A stretch of DNA of 64,000 nucleotides from Mesocentrotus franciscanus (GCA_037976565.1 CP137667.1:4364299-4428298); one strand, 5' to 3'; positions 20,501 to 31,623 are shown, counted from the first letter of the stretch. Made by a program: numbers and translations. The notes: generated by a model from the letters alone, not told the origin.

Positions 20501-23500
20501 AGCTTAATCAAGGATTTTGTTTTTGAATCCGAGGCAAAGTTACGAATTCCCTGCAGGAAAATGTAAATAAAGGATGGGAATCTTATCAAGAAAATAATGT
20601 ATAAAAGGGCTACAAAAAGAAAGAATGCAAGAGAGATATGACACAAATAGATAAAGGGTAGAAAAGGATGGATAACAAGTACTTCCCCATCCCAGTCTCT
20701 TCAGACTGTTTAACTCCTTTCTTTCAGTTAAACAATCGACAAATATTATCGGTATCCGTTTGTCTTTTCAACATTTCTCGCTACTATGCAATATCCAGGT
20801 TCTCTACTGATCTAATCCTTCTCGCTCATAAATTATTTGTTGTCCCTTACTCTTTTCACGCTGAATTTAGAAAATGAATGATATTCAATGTTCAAAAGAC
20901 TTCTATTGGACCCTGATGTAGTGCTTTAACTTAAAATATGAGCCATGAATTCGAATTATATTTTTAAAATTCTTTTCAGATAATGAGAACGGTCTCTCAC
21001 CAATCTTCATCGTGTCCCTTGTGATCACGACCTGTGGACTGGCTTGGTCCATCAACAAATCAGAGAGTAAGGACAAAATAATATAGTTCTCATTTCATTT
21101 CTTTCTTTTTTTTTAAAAGAGGGGCTAGCAGGATGAGACTAGAAAAAAATGACTTTATCCTAAACATAATTTGCCAAAGGTTAGAAGCAATTAGTATCGT
21201 AGACATTTTTTCTTTTATTGGTTTCCTGATATGTATTAGAACACTTATACTATAATGCGTGAGCACGAAGTATCAACAATGTAAGTTGATGTATGTCCTA
21301 AAATCCCTTTTTTTTCTCTATCTCTTTTTTCTTATTTTTCTTAAATTTCCGTAGAACCTTTTGATCCGACAGTGTCTTGCTCAGAAAGTGTTATAAAAAT
21401 GTAAAGCTTTCTCTTACATTCTTCCGTTGAAGGTTTGTTAGACATGTTACGTGCATTTTTTAAAGCTGAAATGTCAATCTTTTTTTGTTTCCGCAACCCA
21501 TCGATATTGAAGACCTTGAAACTCAAATCCGCCAACTGCGAGAGAAAATCGTCAACTACCAGCCAGGCGAATATACTTTAAGAGATATGAGTGAAACATT
21601 CACGAGGCCACATAAGATCAGACTGGGTGTCTTCGGTGTCCATTCTTCAGGCAAGAGTGCATTGCTCAACTCACTCCACTTCAGCTTAACAGAAGATGGG
21701 CCCCCTCCCCTGGCGCCCAAGGGGGGGTTGTCGGTGGAAAAAAAAATCAGCCTTCCCGTAGGAAAAAAAAATTGTGCTCACTACCCCTGCCGCCCAAGGG
21801 GGTGATGGCGGTGGAAAAAAAGAATCACCCTTCTTTTTTTTTTCGGGTGCCACAAAAAAAAAATTGTGCTCACTACCCCCCACTGAGCGAAAAATCGACC
21901 GGCACGATTTTCAAATTTTCGCACGAAGTGGGCCCCTTTTTAGGCCCCCTCCCTTGCCGCCGGCTGGATCCGCCCCTGCATGGACCAGTAAATGCCTGGT
22001 GGTAGAGTCGCTTCCCGGCAAGCGGTAGATAGCAGGTTCAAATCCCGCTGCTTCCAAGATTTGTTCTGGCTTCTTCTTAATTACAAGACCGAGCACGCGA
22101 TCTTTATTTGATTACAAACTGAAATTACTCACAAGAAGCCTAATATAGCCTAATATAGTCTAATAATATATAATAATATAAACAATTATATTAGGATAGT
22201 TTGGATAGCTATAGCGAGGAGTTCTATGTCACACTTTCGGTGCCTTGGACTAGACGCCTTCCACAGACGTGTATTGGCAGACTGAAGTTAGCTGACAATT
22301 TTCCGATCGTCAAAGGATGCCGATTTTCCGATGGCCTCTTTGTAAATGTTTGCTAACTGGCAAATGCTGTTCTCTTTTCATGTTGTTCGGTGCGGTGCTT
22401 CAGTTTGCTTCAGTATAATATGCTTCAGTACTCGTCTGAGGAAGATGTCCTTACACACTGGAACTCTTGTTCAGATTAATAATGTTGGATGTGTCATAGA
22501 ACTTTTTGTTCTCCTAAAGTATATTAATAGTCGAGCTACACAGTGAGTTTAGTACAGACCCCTCCCCTCCCCCTCCCTTTTTTGGTGCATTTTTTGGAAA
22601 TTCAACCTATGAGGGTACTGGAATGAGTATTTTGAATTCAATTGACAGAACAATCAATTTTGAGGAAAAAAATGGGTAGAGCATGTTTTGGAACCGAACT
22701 CTTCATATAACATGTTTCATTCACTTACAACTAACCGACGTACTCTTGACCTTTCACTTTTACGTCATTTTAAATTCTCTCGAATTCCTTCAACACCGAG
22801 GTGAGACAATAACAAACTTTAAGTGACGAATTCAAACCATTTCTTCGGATGTAAGAGCCCCTCCTAAACACTTCTATTTGTCGAATTTTTCATGCTACAA
22901 TTACTTTATATGGAATAGTATTCCCAATTCATAAAAATGGTTGTTTTATCATACAAACTTCTGCATATTTCCAATGTAAACATTTTCCTCTTTTACTGGA
23001 AATGCAGTCTACATTTTCGCATAAAAAATCTTTACTTTTTGTTATTGCTTTTGGTGAATACAGATCTCAATACATATGTCAAAAGAGACAGAATTTGTAG
23101 TTTTAGACAGTTGAACTTGAACTTTTTCATTTTTAAACTTATTTTGACAATGGAAGAAAATCCATCATCTTATGTCCATGTCTTTCTTTCTAAAAAGTGA
23201 AGAAATGTGTATCGAAGCATGGAGATATTTTTTAATCAATTTCCTACGAAGTGTCATTTCGAATACTGAAACCCCAATAATTTACTTAAGTTAAGCTCCA
23301 TGGATTATCATCCCTCAATCCCATCCCCATTTCATATACACTGTCAAACAGTTTGGTCAAATTTCACCCACCTTTGAGTTTAAAAGATAATGCATGTGTA
23401 GAGGCCAAACTTCTACCCATTATTGGGTAATATACCTAAAATGTATTGTTTACCCAATACTGCGTAGTGTTTTTCACAAAAGGTCTGCATCACAGGCAAT

Positions 23501-25959
23501 TTAAGAAATATTGCAATCTATTGGTAGTTCAGCCATTTCAGTTTTAATTTGCTCATTGCGCTCTTTGTAATCATCGGCAAGGTACCTGGAAGCAGGTCTA
23601 TGCCGAGAGTCACAACGTCTGGGTAGAAGGGGAAACTTGTTCCAGAGGCTTCATGAAAGTAACAGATCACGTGACAACCGTGGACACTCGAGACTTCAAG
23701 GATTTCAGTTCCCCCGAGCACAGAGTAAAAGACATCATGGCTGAGATTAGTAAGTATTTGACCAGGGGAATACAAGGCTCTTGTATGGCGAGTTCGTTTC
23801 CCCTCAATAGTTGGTATAAATATTTTAACATAGCAGACCTAAAATCCTTCTGAATGTTTATTCATCCATAATAGAGCCCACTCATGTCGCAAATGCACAT
23901 TCAACAAGGTAATTTTCTCCGTTATAGAGATAAATCCCTCTATTCTTTGAATAATGAAAATACTTTTGAGTGATGTTCAGGTGTCATTCATCTGGTGCCA
24001 AGTCGTTTTCAACCTTTGTTTGGAAGAATAAAAGTATTTTAATCGATTTATTATGAGATAACCAATGTGTTTGAGTTTCAAATCCATCACACACTCAATG
24101 CTTCAAAAGTACACACAGGGGAATCACGCTATCTCCACAACAGAACAAATCACTCTCAACGAAACAATGGCAAAAAGGCCAGCTCAGCATGATTCAAAAC
24201 ACAATCCACCCCCAAAATAAAAGATACTGTTTTTTTGTCGACGATAAAAATGCAGTTTGCTATCATGAAGATATTTCATTTAACTTAGGCCTGACCCCAT
24301 AATTTCCGATGTATTGTACATTTCATGATTACATAATCATTGCCAATGTGACATCAGTGTAAAGATTAAGAAAGGGCTCTTTAAAGGCAATTTTTAAAGT
24401 TATATAGCTGAATCATTGTATGAAGTAAACCCCCTTCACACGGGTAACTTTATTTGTATTGACAGGTGGCAATAGGGGAATTGTTCCTTATACGCTGTAT
24501 AGGAGTGAGAAGATAGACTGCCCCATATTTGTCTACAACTACAGGTAATGTTGACCTACCACATTAATACTAATAACAAACAATGACGATGGTGATGATG
24601 ATGATGATGATGATTATGATGATGGGGTGATGAAAGGGATGATAGTGACGTGATGACGATGATTTTGGTGATGATGTTGATGGTGATGGTGATGATGTGG
24701 TGAAAATGGTGATGATGATGATGATGGTGATGATGATGGTGATGATGATAGTGATGATGATGGGGATGATGATGAAGATGATGATGATGATGCAGTGTAA
24801 GTGACTGTAAATAGATCCCCGTTGTATTTGCTGTAAGTACAAAGCCAAGGAGATCTATGATTCAATACTTCGTTTAAAACTAGGGGGGATTAGCAATAGT
24901 GTGTTTCTCACAGGACAACATCGTTCCGATGTTTGAACATGTGATGTGCTATGTTCGCTTCCGTGCTATCACATAATGCTCGTTATTCTTTTCCCTTTTT
25001 TTTTCTTTCGCAATGTATTGTGTCAAGTGACTTGGCAGACTGCCAGTAGTTTTTATATCATTATAACGGTGCGTTATAAATTTTATCTATATTTCCTTCA
25101 CATATCCAGCGAATATATTGAAACGTTTATTGGCGAAGAATTCCTAAAGACTCTTGTATTCGAAACTAAGAAAATATTTGGTAAGTATCATTAAGAACAT
25201 CTCCATGATGATTTACATAAAAGTTAAATGATATCACATTTAGAATCGCAACAATTTGAAGACAATGAATAAGTTACAGAAAAAATTTGCCCCACCCCCG
25301 CCTAACCGGATGAAATTGGGAACAGAAAAGAAAGCCCATTTTCGCTCGAATAAATAGTTGGCATCGGTCTTTTGTTGGGGTGTAGAGGTAGTTTGGGGGC
25401 TTAGTTGTTAACCTTGTGCCTCGATATATAGTTTTCAATAAATGTGTTTTTTAGCGTTTCACTTCTAGGGGGTGGGGAGTGAACCCCCACCCCAACTCCC
25501 ATCTAGAACCGCTACCGGTTTGGGCTTTCTAAGATAAAGTTGTTCTTCTTTTACAACGATCGCAACAGCTACCTTTGAAATTTACAAAAATTACAAAGAC
25601 GTATAACGTAATTTCTACGGGAATTGCAATAAGGTATTAAAAATGCCCCTTTAATTAATTTTTGGAATGTTGATGCGATCGTGTTTTATTTTTATTCTAC
25701 AGGCGCGTATCCAATCATGGTGATACCTTTCGGAGACGGCTTCGCCAATAAAGATACGATCCTGGATGAAATCGTCCGTAACGGTATGTCTAAAAGCAGT
25801 GTCTTCTTCATTGAGAACTACACGAAGGATAACCACAAGATGATCAAAGAGAGACACATAGCATTGCTGAAGATACTGGAAGCCTGCATCATACGAGCTG
25901 ATGACAATATCACCTTCCGATGGACCAAAGACCATGAAATATCCCTTTTCGAAGAATGA
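17499..25959 (+). CDS. Gene B: IFI44-like GTPase paralogue, probably impaired
   Basis: Exons 17499-17571, 20980-21066, 21492-21692, 23582-23749, 24466-24544, 25110-25180 and 25703-25959 are collinear with genes A and C and would give about 311 residues. G1 is intact (GVHSSGKSA), but G3 reads DTRD instead of DTRG. The P-loop exon lacks its normal AG before CGCAACCC and its GT donor, where transposon DNA abuts ACAG. A cryptic AG at 21511-21512 would keep the frame, but no good donor follows. The last exon is fully open. I infer a gene that is dying, or that makes a shortened product without an ordered GTPase domain. Transcript data would decide. Confidence 0.55.
17690..17960 (+). repeat. Pyrimidine-rich tract after exon 1b
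   Basis: CT-rich low-complexity sequence, paralogous to 15225-15595. Followed at about 17994-18175 by a block shared with 15675-15860. Confidence 0.85.
18240..18910 (+). repeat. Composite dispersed repeat
   Basis: The first about 130 nt match intron 1 sequence (2330-2420, 20440-20550) and 56540-56650. The rest (18370-18910) matches 54405-54830 and in part 42165-42500, with shared phrases such as TTTGCAGCCAAC and ACGACCATTCGGTACA. Three copies in the window show it is a repeat family; no ends or coding part could be defined. Confidence 0.7.
18976..19123. mobile_element. ~148-bp MITE with ATTTCACAAA-type ends
   Basis: GTCCCCATTTCACAAAAC at the left and the reverse complement GGACCCGTTTCACAAAGC at the right form an imperfect inverted repeat that continues into ATTGACAAATG. 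CCGA occurs on both sides and may be the target duplication. Confidence 0.6.
19124..20979 (+). other. Intron 1 of gene B (distal part)
   Basis: From about 19600 onward it is collinear with 1440-2985 of unit A. 19124-19600 has no match elsewhere in the window and no recognised feature. Ends in acceptor TTTTCAG. Confidence 0.65.
20980..21066 (+). CDS. Gene B exon 2 (transmembrane-like segment)
   Basis: 87 nt, phase 1 in and out; donor GTAAGG at 21067. Encodes NENGLSPIFIVSLVITTCGL followed by AWSINKSE. Four codons shorter than exon 2 of A and C at its 3' end. Confidence 0.68.
21492..21692 (+). CDS. Gene B exon 3 (P-loop exon with both splice sites lost)
   Basis: The coding body is open and aligns along its whole length with 37835-38035: QPIDIEDLETQIRQLREKIV, then GVFGVHSSGKSALLNS. 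But the base string before it is TTTCCG where A and C have AAG, and the donor GTGCAA of A and C is replaced by AAGATGGG from inserted DNA. An AG at 21511-21512 could act as a frame-keeping substitute acceptor. Read-through into the insert reaches a stop at about 21803. Confidence 0.55.
21693..21983. mobile_element. Transposon fragment replacing the start of intron 3 of gene B
   Basis: GC-rich DNA unlike its surroundings, with repeats of GGCGCCCAAGGGGG and CCGCCCAAGGGGG. It ends GGCTGGATCCGCCCCTG, whose reverse complement starts CAGGGGCGGATCCAGCC, a typical hAT-type terminus. The left end is not a matching inverted end, so the insert is truncated or came with a deletion: about 185 nt present in gene A (3802-3985) are gone. 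Confidence 0.65.
21984..22110 (+). repeat. tRNA-derived SINE-like segment in intron 3 of gene B
   Basis: Same element and position as at 3985 and 38217: ATGCCTGGTGGTAGAG and GGTTCAAATCCCGCT are its A-box-like and B-box-like parts. Its left edge abuts the transposon fragment. Confidence 0.6.
22111..23581 (+). other. Intron 3 of gene B (rest)
   Basis: Collinear with 4111-5436 of gene A. No exon or separate element seen. Confidence 0.65.
23582..23749 (+). CDS. Gene B exon 4 (altered G3)
   Basis: 168 nt, open, donor GTAAGT at 23750. Encodes GTWKQVYAESHNVWVEGETC, then FMKVTDHVTTVDTRD. The Gly of G3 (GGC in A and C) is GAC here (23692-23694), a change expected to weaken GTP-dependent switching in P-loop GTPases. 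The Gly/Thr-rich loop before it is also changed. Two codons longer than in A and C. Confidence 0.68.
24466..24544 (+). CDS. Gene B exon 5
   Basis: 79 nt with acceptor TTGACAG and donor GTAATG. Encodes SGNRGIVPYTLYRSEKIDCP followed by IFVYNY. Intact. Confidence 0.65.
24580..24795 (+). repeat. Expanded GAT/GGT microsatellite in intron 5 of gene B
   Basis: Over 200 nt of GATGATGAT and GGTGATGAT repeats. The matching tracts in A and C are under 65 nt, so this one has expanded. Confidence 0.92.
25110..25180 (+). CDS. Gene B exon 6
   Basis: 71 nt, acceptor TATCCAG and donor GTAAGT. Encodes SEYIETFIGEEFLKTLVFET followed by KKIF. The first half differs strongly from A and C, the second half is conserved. 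Confidence 0.65.
25703..25959 (+). CDS. Gene B exon 7 (C-terminal block and stop)
   Basis: Acceptor TTCTACAG; TGA at 25957-25959. Encodes PIMVIPFGDGFANKDTILDE, KSSVFFIENYTKDNHKM and LLKILEACIIRADDNITF, ending SLFEE rather than IPWW. Fully open despite the lesions upstream. Confidence 0.75.
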
Positions 25960-26089
25960 ACAATGACGAATTTTTCATTATTTTAAATTTTAGGGGGAGA
26001 TTCAATAATTTTCCTTCATCTTTCATTCTGCAATTAGTTAAATATAATATATGGCTCAAAGATAAACTTGAGTTCTGGTAATGGTAGAA

Positions 26090-26095
26090 AATAAA
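26090..26095 (+). terminator. Poly(A) signal candidate of gene B
   Basis: AATAAA 131 nt after the stop; another lies about 50 nt further on. Confidence 0.4.
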
Positions 26096-26519
26096 TTCTC
26101 ACAGAATCCAACGAAACTTACACTGAATGTACAAGATTACAAATAAATGATATGTGCCAAACAATTTTGGTAGAAAATGTATAGTGGCTGAGTAATGAGC
26201 ATAAAAAGATAAGGAAATCCGGGTAAGTAGGCCCGACACCATGTGCTTAATACAGGTCACTTATGTGAAAAAGGGAGTTGTGGTTTTTTATCGAAGATGA
26301 TGCCCAGCATGTGTTTGTGCGTTTGTTTTTATTTTACTGGTTCAAACAACCAAGCTACTGCAGGATAAACAATCCAAAATAAATCATAGTAAGTTTCTCT
26401 CAAATTACGATTCCCATACCAGAGCTTAGGATTAGCTTTAAAGGTATAGATTAATATCAAACGAATTTGTATTAATTTTGACAAAAGTGAAAATATGTAA
26501 AAGGCATGGTAACCTGCAA

Positions 26520-26840
26520 TATTATAATAATAATAATAATAGTTCGTTCTTATATAGCGCATTTCAGGACCGCATGCCCTCTCAATGCGCTTTACAGATT
26601 TATTATTACCTCGGTCATTGGATTCAGGCTTACCCGCACACAATGTATGCACAATCTCCACTCCCTGGGGAACATTCCAGCCAGGCGTCATTTTTTTTCA
26701 AGCGCACACGTGCTCTTCTAACCACATTAACTTTCGCATCCTAACGGGTACCCATTTAACACCTGGGTGGAGAGTGGCAATGTAGATCAATGTCTTGCCA
26801 AAAGGAAGTCAATTCCCACTCCATTGTTTATCCCCTTAAA
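26520..26840 (-). mobile_element. SINE-like element in reverse orientation
   Basis: Starts with an (ATA)n tail on the + strand, then TTCTTATATAGCGCATTT, and contains the reverse complement of the body of the SINE at 13930 (GTAGATCAATGTCTTGCCAA). The matching place downstream of gene C (about 62095) lacks it, so it inserted in unit B only. Confidence 0.65.
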
Positions 26841-28110
26841 CGCATGTAAAATTTGTAATTATATCTTTAGTCTAAATTCATAAAGGCTATGTATAAGGGA
26901 AAAAAAAGATGGAGTTAGTATTTCGTTTCAATCATATTTGTTTGATTATTTGTCTTTGTGTTCTGTGATAAATGGTCTTTTGATTGTAGACTATTATACT
27001 AATACTATAAATTGTATAAAAAATATATAGAATGTTATAATCATGAGGAAAAGAAATATTGATGCTTCTTCTGTATACTCATACGGACACACTTGTTTAT
27101 ATATTTTTTTTATTGAAAAAACGCGGCCGAGCGAGGCGAGCGAGCATAAAAGAATGACATTTGTAGTATGGTCAACAATGTTATTTTGTAATAATAATTA
27201 ACTAGAACAGAGTTTTTTTTTGATTGAAAATATGTATGCTTGCACCTCTCTGCTAAAAATATGGAAAACAAATCATATATTAGGTCACCTCGATACACGA
27301 ATATATGGACAATCGGGAGTCTTGCTGCCCAGAATCATCCTGATTTTAAGTGTTCCGAGCGACTGAAGCAAATGAGCATCTTACAAATGTTATTTCAATA
27401 TAAAAAAAGTATAAGATATATTTGGGCATCTTGCTGCTAGAAAGTGACAATATTCAGGCACCTCGCTGTCAAATAAAAATTCTGGCACCTTATTGCCTAA
27501 ATATGGAGGTATTCATGCACTTCACTGCTTGTAATCATCTTGTTTCTAAATTCTGCAACTGAGCGCAGCGAAGGAGGATGACATTTATTGTCTTTACAAT
27601 GTTACTTACTCATGAAAATAAATAGCGGTTTCTAGCATTTTGTTTTTCACGAAATTGAACATTATTTCAAAAATTTTCTCCCGGCACCCCTAGAGATTTC
27701 GTGCGGCATCCCGGTTTAACAACGCTGATTTACCTTTTGGCTGCTAGGACGACAGCATCATGGCGCCCAGAACAGAGTATTAGGCGTGTTAAACATTTAC
27801 AACAATTACATTATATATTTTGTTAATCTTATTTTCTTATTACTTTATCATTATATATACATAATCATATGGGGGAGGATTCTATGCTGTTAGATGTGAT
27901 GCAAGATAAATAACAACTTTTTATTCATATTATCTCAATTGTTGTTTCTGCTCATCTATTTTTTCGTTCATGTCTACTGTTATATTTGTGCACTAGAATT
28001 ACTGTGCACTTTTTTGTCATTGAATAATAACAACAGTACTGTTCACATTTATGAATATCAAAGAAATTTGCAACATCATGTCATAAGGAAGAACGTTACG
28101 CTAACTAAGC
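26841..28110. other. 3' flank of unit B with a 1.1-kb deletion
   Basis: Similarity to unit A jumps at about 27070 from the block near 8215 to the block near 9335. Holds the GC-rich motif GAGCGAGGCGAGCGAGC at about 27128. No genes. Confidence 0.55.
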
Positions 28111-28124
28111 AGGGGAATCCAAGT

Positions 28125-28530
28125 CACATGAGAGAGGGAGAGAGAGGGGGTTAGAGATAAGGGGGAAATGGTGAGAGATTGAGCGAACAAGAGACAGAGA
28201 AATAGGAACAGAAAGAAAGAGAAAGAAACGAGAAAAAAAAAGGGGAAAGGGGTGAACGAAAAAAGAACAAAAGATAAAGAAAGAAAAAATGAACGAAAAC
28301 TATAAAGTAAGGAAGAGGGATGAGAAGGGCAAGAACAAAAGGAGAGGGTGGAGGGGGATAAGTAAAACGGGTGGGAAAGGGCATGAACAGGGAAGAGAGA
28401 GAGAAAGAATTTAAATAATAAGTATAATGATGATGATGACGATGATGAGGATGATAACAACAAGAAGAAGACTAAAAAGAGAAAGGAGAACAAAAAGAAA
28501 GAGACGAAGAAAACAAAGCAGAAGATGACG
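28125..28530 (+). repeat. Purine-rich tract of unit B
   Basis: Paralogous to 9912-10350, with GAGAGA and GAAAGAAAG runs. Long open frames on the other strand are low complexity. Confidence 0.88.
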
Positions 28531-28854
28531 TTAGTGTGTCGACCGTTCTGTACGCTGAACTGTATTAACACCTAGTAACTATATTATGTAGTATTGGGGT
28601 TTCATTTTGTTTTGTATACACGTCTTACAGGTTGACATGCAACATAATCTTCTTTTTTAATTATTTTCTTTATACCGATTTTGACTGTATATAATATATA
28701 AACGCTGGGTCATCTAGCTTGTTCATAAAGTAAAATCTGTTTAATGTCATGTATGATTTTACTTTGAAGCAAGTAACCCTATCATTAATAGTCCCTATGT
28801 AACAGTCTGTACTGGTTTGTGTAACTGTATAATCATTGTCTTCCATACGTCACT

Positions 28855-28990
28855 AGATGTCGCTCTTTCCCTTTCTCTTCATCCTCTGCATCTTCATCTT
28901 TCCCTGCCTATCCTTCTCTTTCTTTTTCTATCTCCTTCATAGCAGTCCCTTTCCCTTTGCTTTCTCCTTCCTCCTTCTGTTTCTCATTTA
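28855..28990 (+). repeat. Pyrimidine-rich tract
   Basis: CTTTCCCTTTCTC-type sequence absent from the matching place in unit A (about 10675). Confidence 0.7.
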
Positions 28991-29130
28991 ATGATTTTAT
29001 TTTCTACCATCATGATCTTTGCTAACAGGCGAAGGTCCTTCCACTTGCAGACTTGTACTTGTATAATCATAGCCGTCACAAGTCAGCAAGCCTCACTATT
29101 TGGGGGGACTTTATACCCACTTATGTAGTC

Positions 29131-29830
29131 CTTTATTGCTTTTACGGTTTATGGTATCATAAAACGGTTTTGTATTCGTTGTAAATTCAATTTTAAAGAC
29201 TTGTTCTTGTATATGGCCTTGTCAATATGCCTATGTAACGAAGATATGTTTCATAGAATTTTATGTTTGCTTTTGAGTGGAATAAACTGAACTGTGGGGA
29301 ACTGAACTATATAATTTCAGGCCATAATACTCTTGATTCATTATGCAATGAAAAAGATCGGGAGACAGGAAAATGCACATATCAATTGACATTGCACGAC
29401 GATGTAAATATTTGTATAACGGTTAGAGGAAGAGGAAATGAAATTATAAAACACGTATTGAAACATGAATGCCTATTATTATGATTTAACTATCTGGCAT
29501 CATAGTTAAACAGTTCCTCTCTGCACATTTCGGTATTCAGGGACACTAGAGGAGCTCACCCAAGATTACCTGAGGGGGAGGGGGGTGGAAGCCTCCTCAC
29601 CCCATCCCCCCCCCCAACAAAAAAAAAAGTTCGATGATTAGTTTTCTTACCTAGTCTTGTAGCTTCTTACCTCAGCTGTTCCAGCTATTCAAGATATATA
29701 AGAAAATAATATTTTAAAAAGCCATGTAAAAGAAATAAGTAAAGTAAAGTTTAATGTATCTTATTAAAAAGATGGAGAAACAAAATCATATAAAACCATT
29801 CACATTAAAAAAAAAAAATTAAGATTTAAA
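29131..29830. other. Inserted or unique DNA in the 3' flank of unit B
   Basis: Between 29130 and 31795 unit B has about 2.7 kb that unit A lacks. This first part holds one exon-like stretch (listed separately) and a GGGGAGGGGGG/CCCCC-rich spot at 29570-29615; otherwise nothing. Confidence 0.5.
29321..29484 (+). CDS. Possible terminal exon of unknown gene
   Basis: A consensus-like acceptor (TATATAATTTCAG) precedes an open frame that runs GHNTLDSLCNEKDRETGKCT, then YQLTLHDDVNICITVRGRGN, and ends with HECLLL and a stop at 29482-29484. The alternation of hydrophobic residues and the Cys spacing look like an extracellular beta-sandwich domain. The family is not recognised. No upstream exon was found, so it may be a stray exon carried in the 2.7-kb insertion. 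Confidence 0.25.
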
Positions 29831-30009
29831 TATGTCATTGGATGTGTGTATGTTTGTGTTGTGTAATTCTGTTTTCTCTCTTTTTTTTACAGACTTGTTT
29901 CAATCAGATACGAATAAAAATTACAAATATCTTATCTTAAATCAAGGCATAATAGGTAATAAACAATACTTTTATATTCTCATTAATTACTACCACCGTT
30001 ACCATCATA

Positions 30010-30127
30010 CTGATGATAGATGATGGTGATGATGATAATGATGATAGTAAATAATATAAGTAGTGGTATGAGTAGTGGGGTGGTGGTGGTGGTGGTTGTA
30101 GTAGTGGTATCAGTAGTGGTAGTAGTA

Positions 30128-30167
<40 letters not shown>

Positions 30168-30235
30168 CAGCAGCAGGGGTAGCGGTAGTAGCGGGACTAT
30201 TTGTAGCAGTATAGTAGTAGTAGTCGTCCTTGTAT
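30010..30235 (+). repeat. GAT, GGT and GTA triplet microsatellite
   Basis: Consecutive tracts of GATGAT, GGTGGT and TAGTAGTAG. The Val-rich open frame through it is not a gene. Confidence 0.92.
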
Positions 30236-30246
30236 TAGTACCATTA

Positions 30247-31030
30247 AAGCCCCCATCACACCAAAGTAGTTCTCACTACGTTCTCGAAAATGTTGCCAAA
30301 CGGGCTCAAACTGTGTACGAACGGAGCTGAACGTAATAGCAACTGTTTACGATCTGTTTAAGGACTTCATGGACGGGCTCGGACTGGACTTATGTCTATA
30401 ATACGATCCTAGTTCGTTCATTAACAGTCCACAATACGTCCAACTCGCCTGTACCCCGTCCACAGTCAGTTCATATCAAGTTCAGATCGGGTAAATTTGA
30501 CATTTCCAAGCAGTCCAAACCATTCTTACTAGTTCGCAACTTGTTATAACTAGTTTATAACCCAACCATGCCCGCCTACCAGTCAGAGACAGTTCAACTT
30601 GTCCTCATCTCGTTCTTAGTGCGTCCGAACGCGCTCCTATCGTGCGTGTGCAGTCCCGTCCTGGTTCGAGGGCTATACAAACCCAACACGTTCTTGCTTA
30701 TTGATGCTAGACCACATCACGTTGTAACACGTTCCTAGTAGGATCGAAGTACGGCAATTCCGTTCATAGTACGGCAATTCCGTTCGTAGTACGTCCATCT
30801 CGTTTTAAGTCCGTTGTCATTCCGTCTAATTGCAGGACGGGGAAAATTTTGAACAGGCTCAAAGTTCTAGAGCACCCTTCCCGTCCAAGCCAATCTGAGC
30901 CCGTCCATGAAGTTCTTAAACAGATCGTATACAGTTGCTACTACGTCCACTCCGTTCGCACACAGTTTGAGCCCGTTTGGCAACATTTTACAGAACGTAG
31001 TGAGAACTAGTTTGATGTGATGGTGGCTTC
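30247..31030. mobile_element. Inverted-repeat element, CTAGTTCTCACTACGTTCT family, copy 1
   Basis: Ends AAGCCCCCATCACACCAAA and the reverse complement of GTGATGGTGGCTT enclose about 780 nt. The inverted similarity extends about 115 nt inward (GTTGCCAAACGGGCTCAAAC on one side, its complement on the other). Related copies lie at 33690 and 35585. The interior is full of short GTCC/ACGTCC phrases but has no open frame. A non-autonomous DNA transposon is likely. Confidence 0.75.
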
Positions 31031-31124
31031 ACATCATTGATACTTGGCAATGTAGATTAAACAATATTATATACCTCACTTTAGAAATCTAGCCATCTGA
31101 TTGGTCGAAATTGGAGTCGTGATT

Positions 31125-31258
31125 TTAGCCATGCCCGCCTACCAGTCAATAGTCTTTTAAAAAGTGCCCTCATAGCCGCCTACCAGTCATAGTCTTTTAA
31201 AAAGTGCCCTCATACCCGCCTACCTGTCAATAGTCTTTTAAAACATGCCCTCATGCTG
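31125..31258 (+). repeat. Three tandem ~50-bp units
   Basis: The phrase GCCTACCAGTCAATAGTCTT with TTTAAAAAGTGCCCTCAT repeats three times. A related phrase occurs at 30565. Confidence 0.85.
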
Positions 31259-31485
31259 CGATCTCCATTGGTTTACGTGTTAACATTTTCTTAGTGCGAG
31301 CGCGGAAACCATACAGTGCTTTTTGTCTGCGATTCCCAAATGATTGTAAGATTCAGTCATCTTTCCAGCGAAGATTAACAGACAGTGTCTAAGATTTTCT
31401 GTGATGTTTTAACCAATCTGTACTCAAGAAAAGGATAAGGTAAGAATTATCGGTAGATTTTTTGTGTCAATTCGGTAAATAAAAT

Positions 31486-31623
31486 ATATAATGACTGCTT
31501 TAATATTCGAGGCAAATTTATTTTTATAGGCTCTCGAGGACGTTACATCCTGGGTGATAACAGGATGTAACGTCCCCTTGAGCCTATAAAAACAACTATC
31601 CCTCTCATAGCAGTCATTATATC
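31486..31623. mobile_element. ~138-bp foldback element
   Basis: TATAATGACTGCT at the left pairs with AGCAGTCATTATA at the right, and the centre is a 27-bp stem (CGAGGACGTTACATCCTG paired with CAGGATGTAACGTCCCCTTG) around an 8-nt loop. TA-rich flanks fit a Tc1/mariner-type MITE. Confidence 0.7.

Noticed and set aside
30020..30214. Val-rich open frame
   Set aside because: Translation of GTA/GTG triplet repeats.
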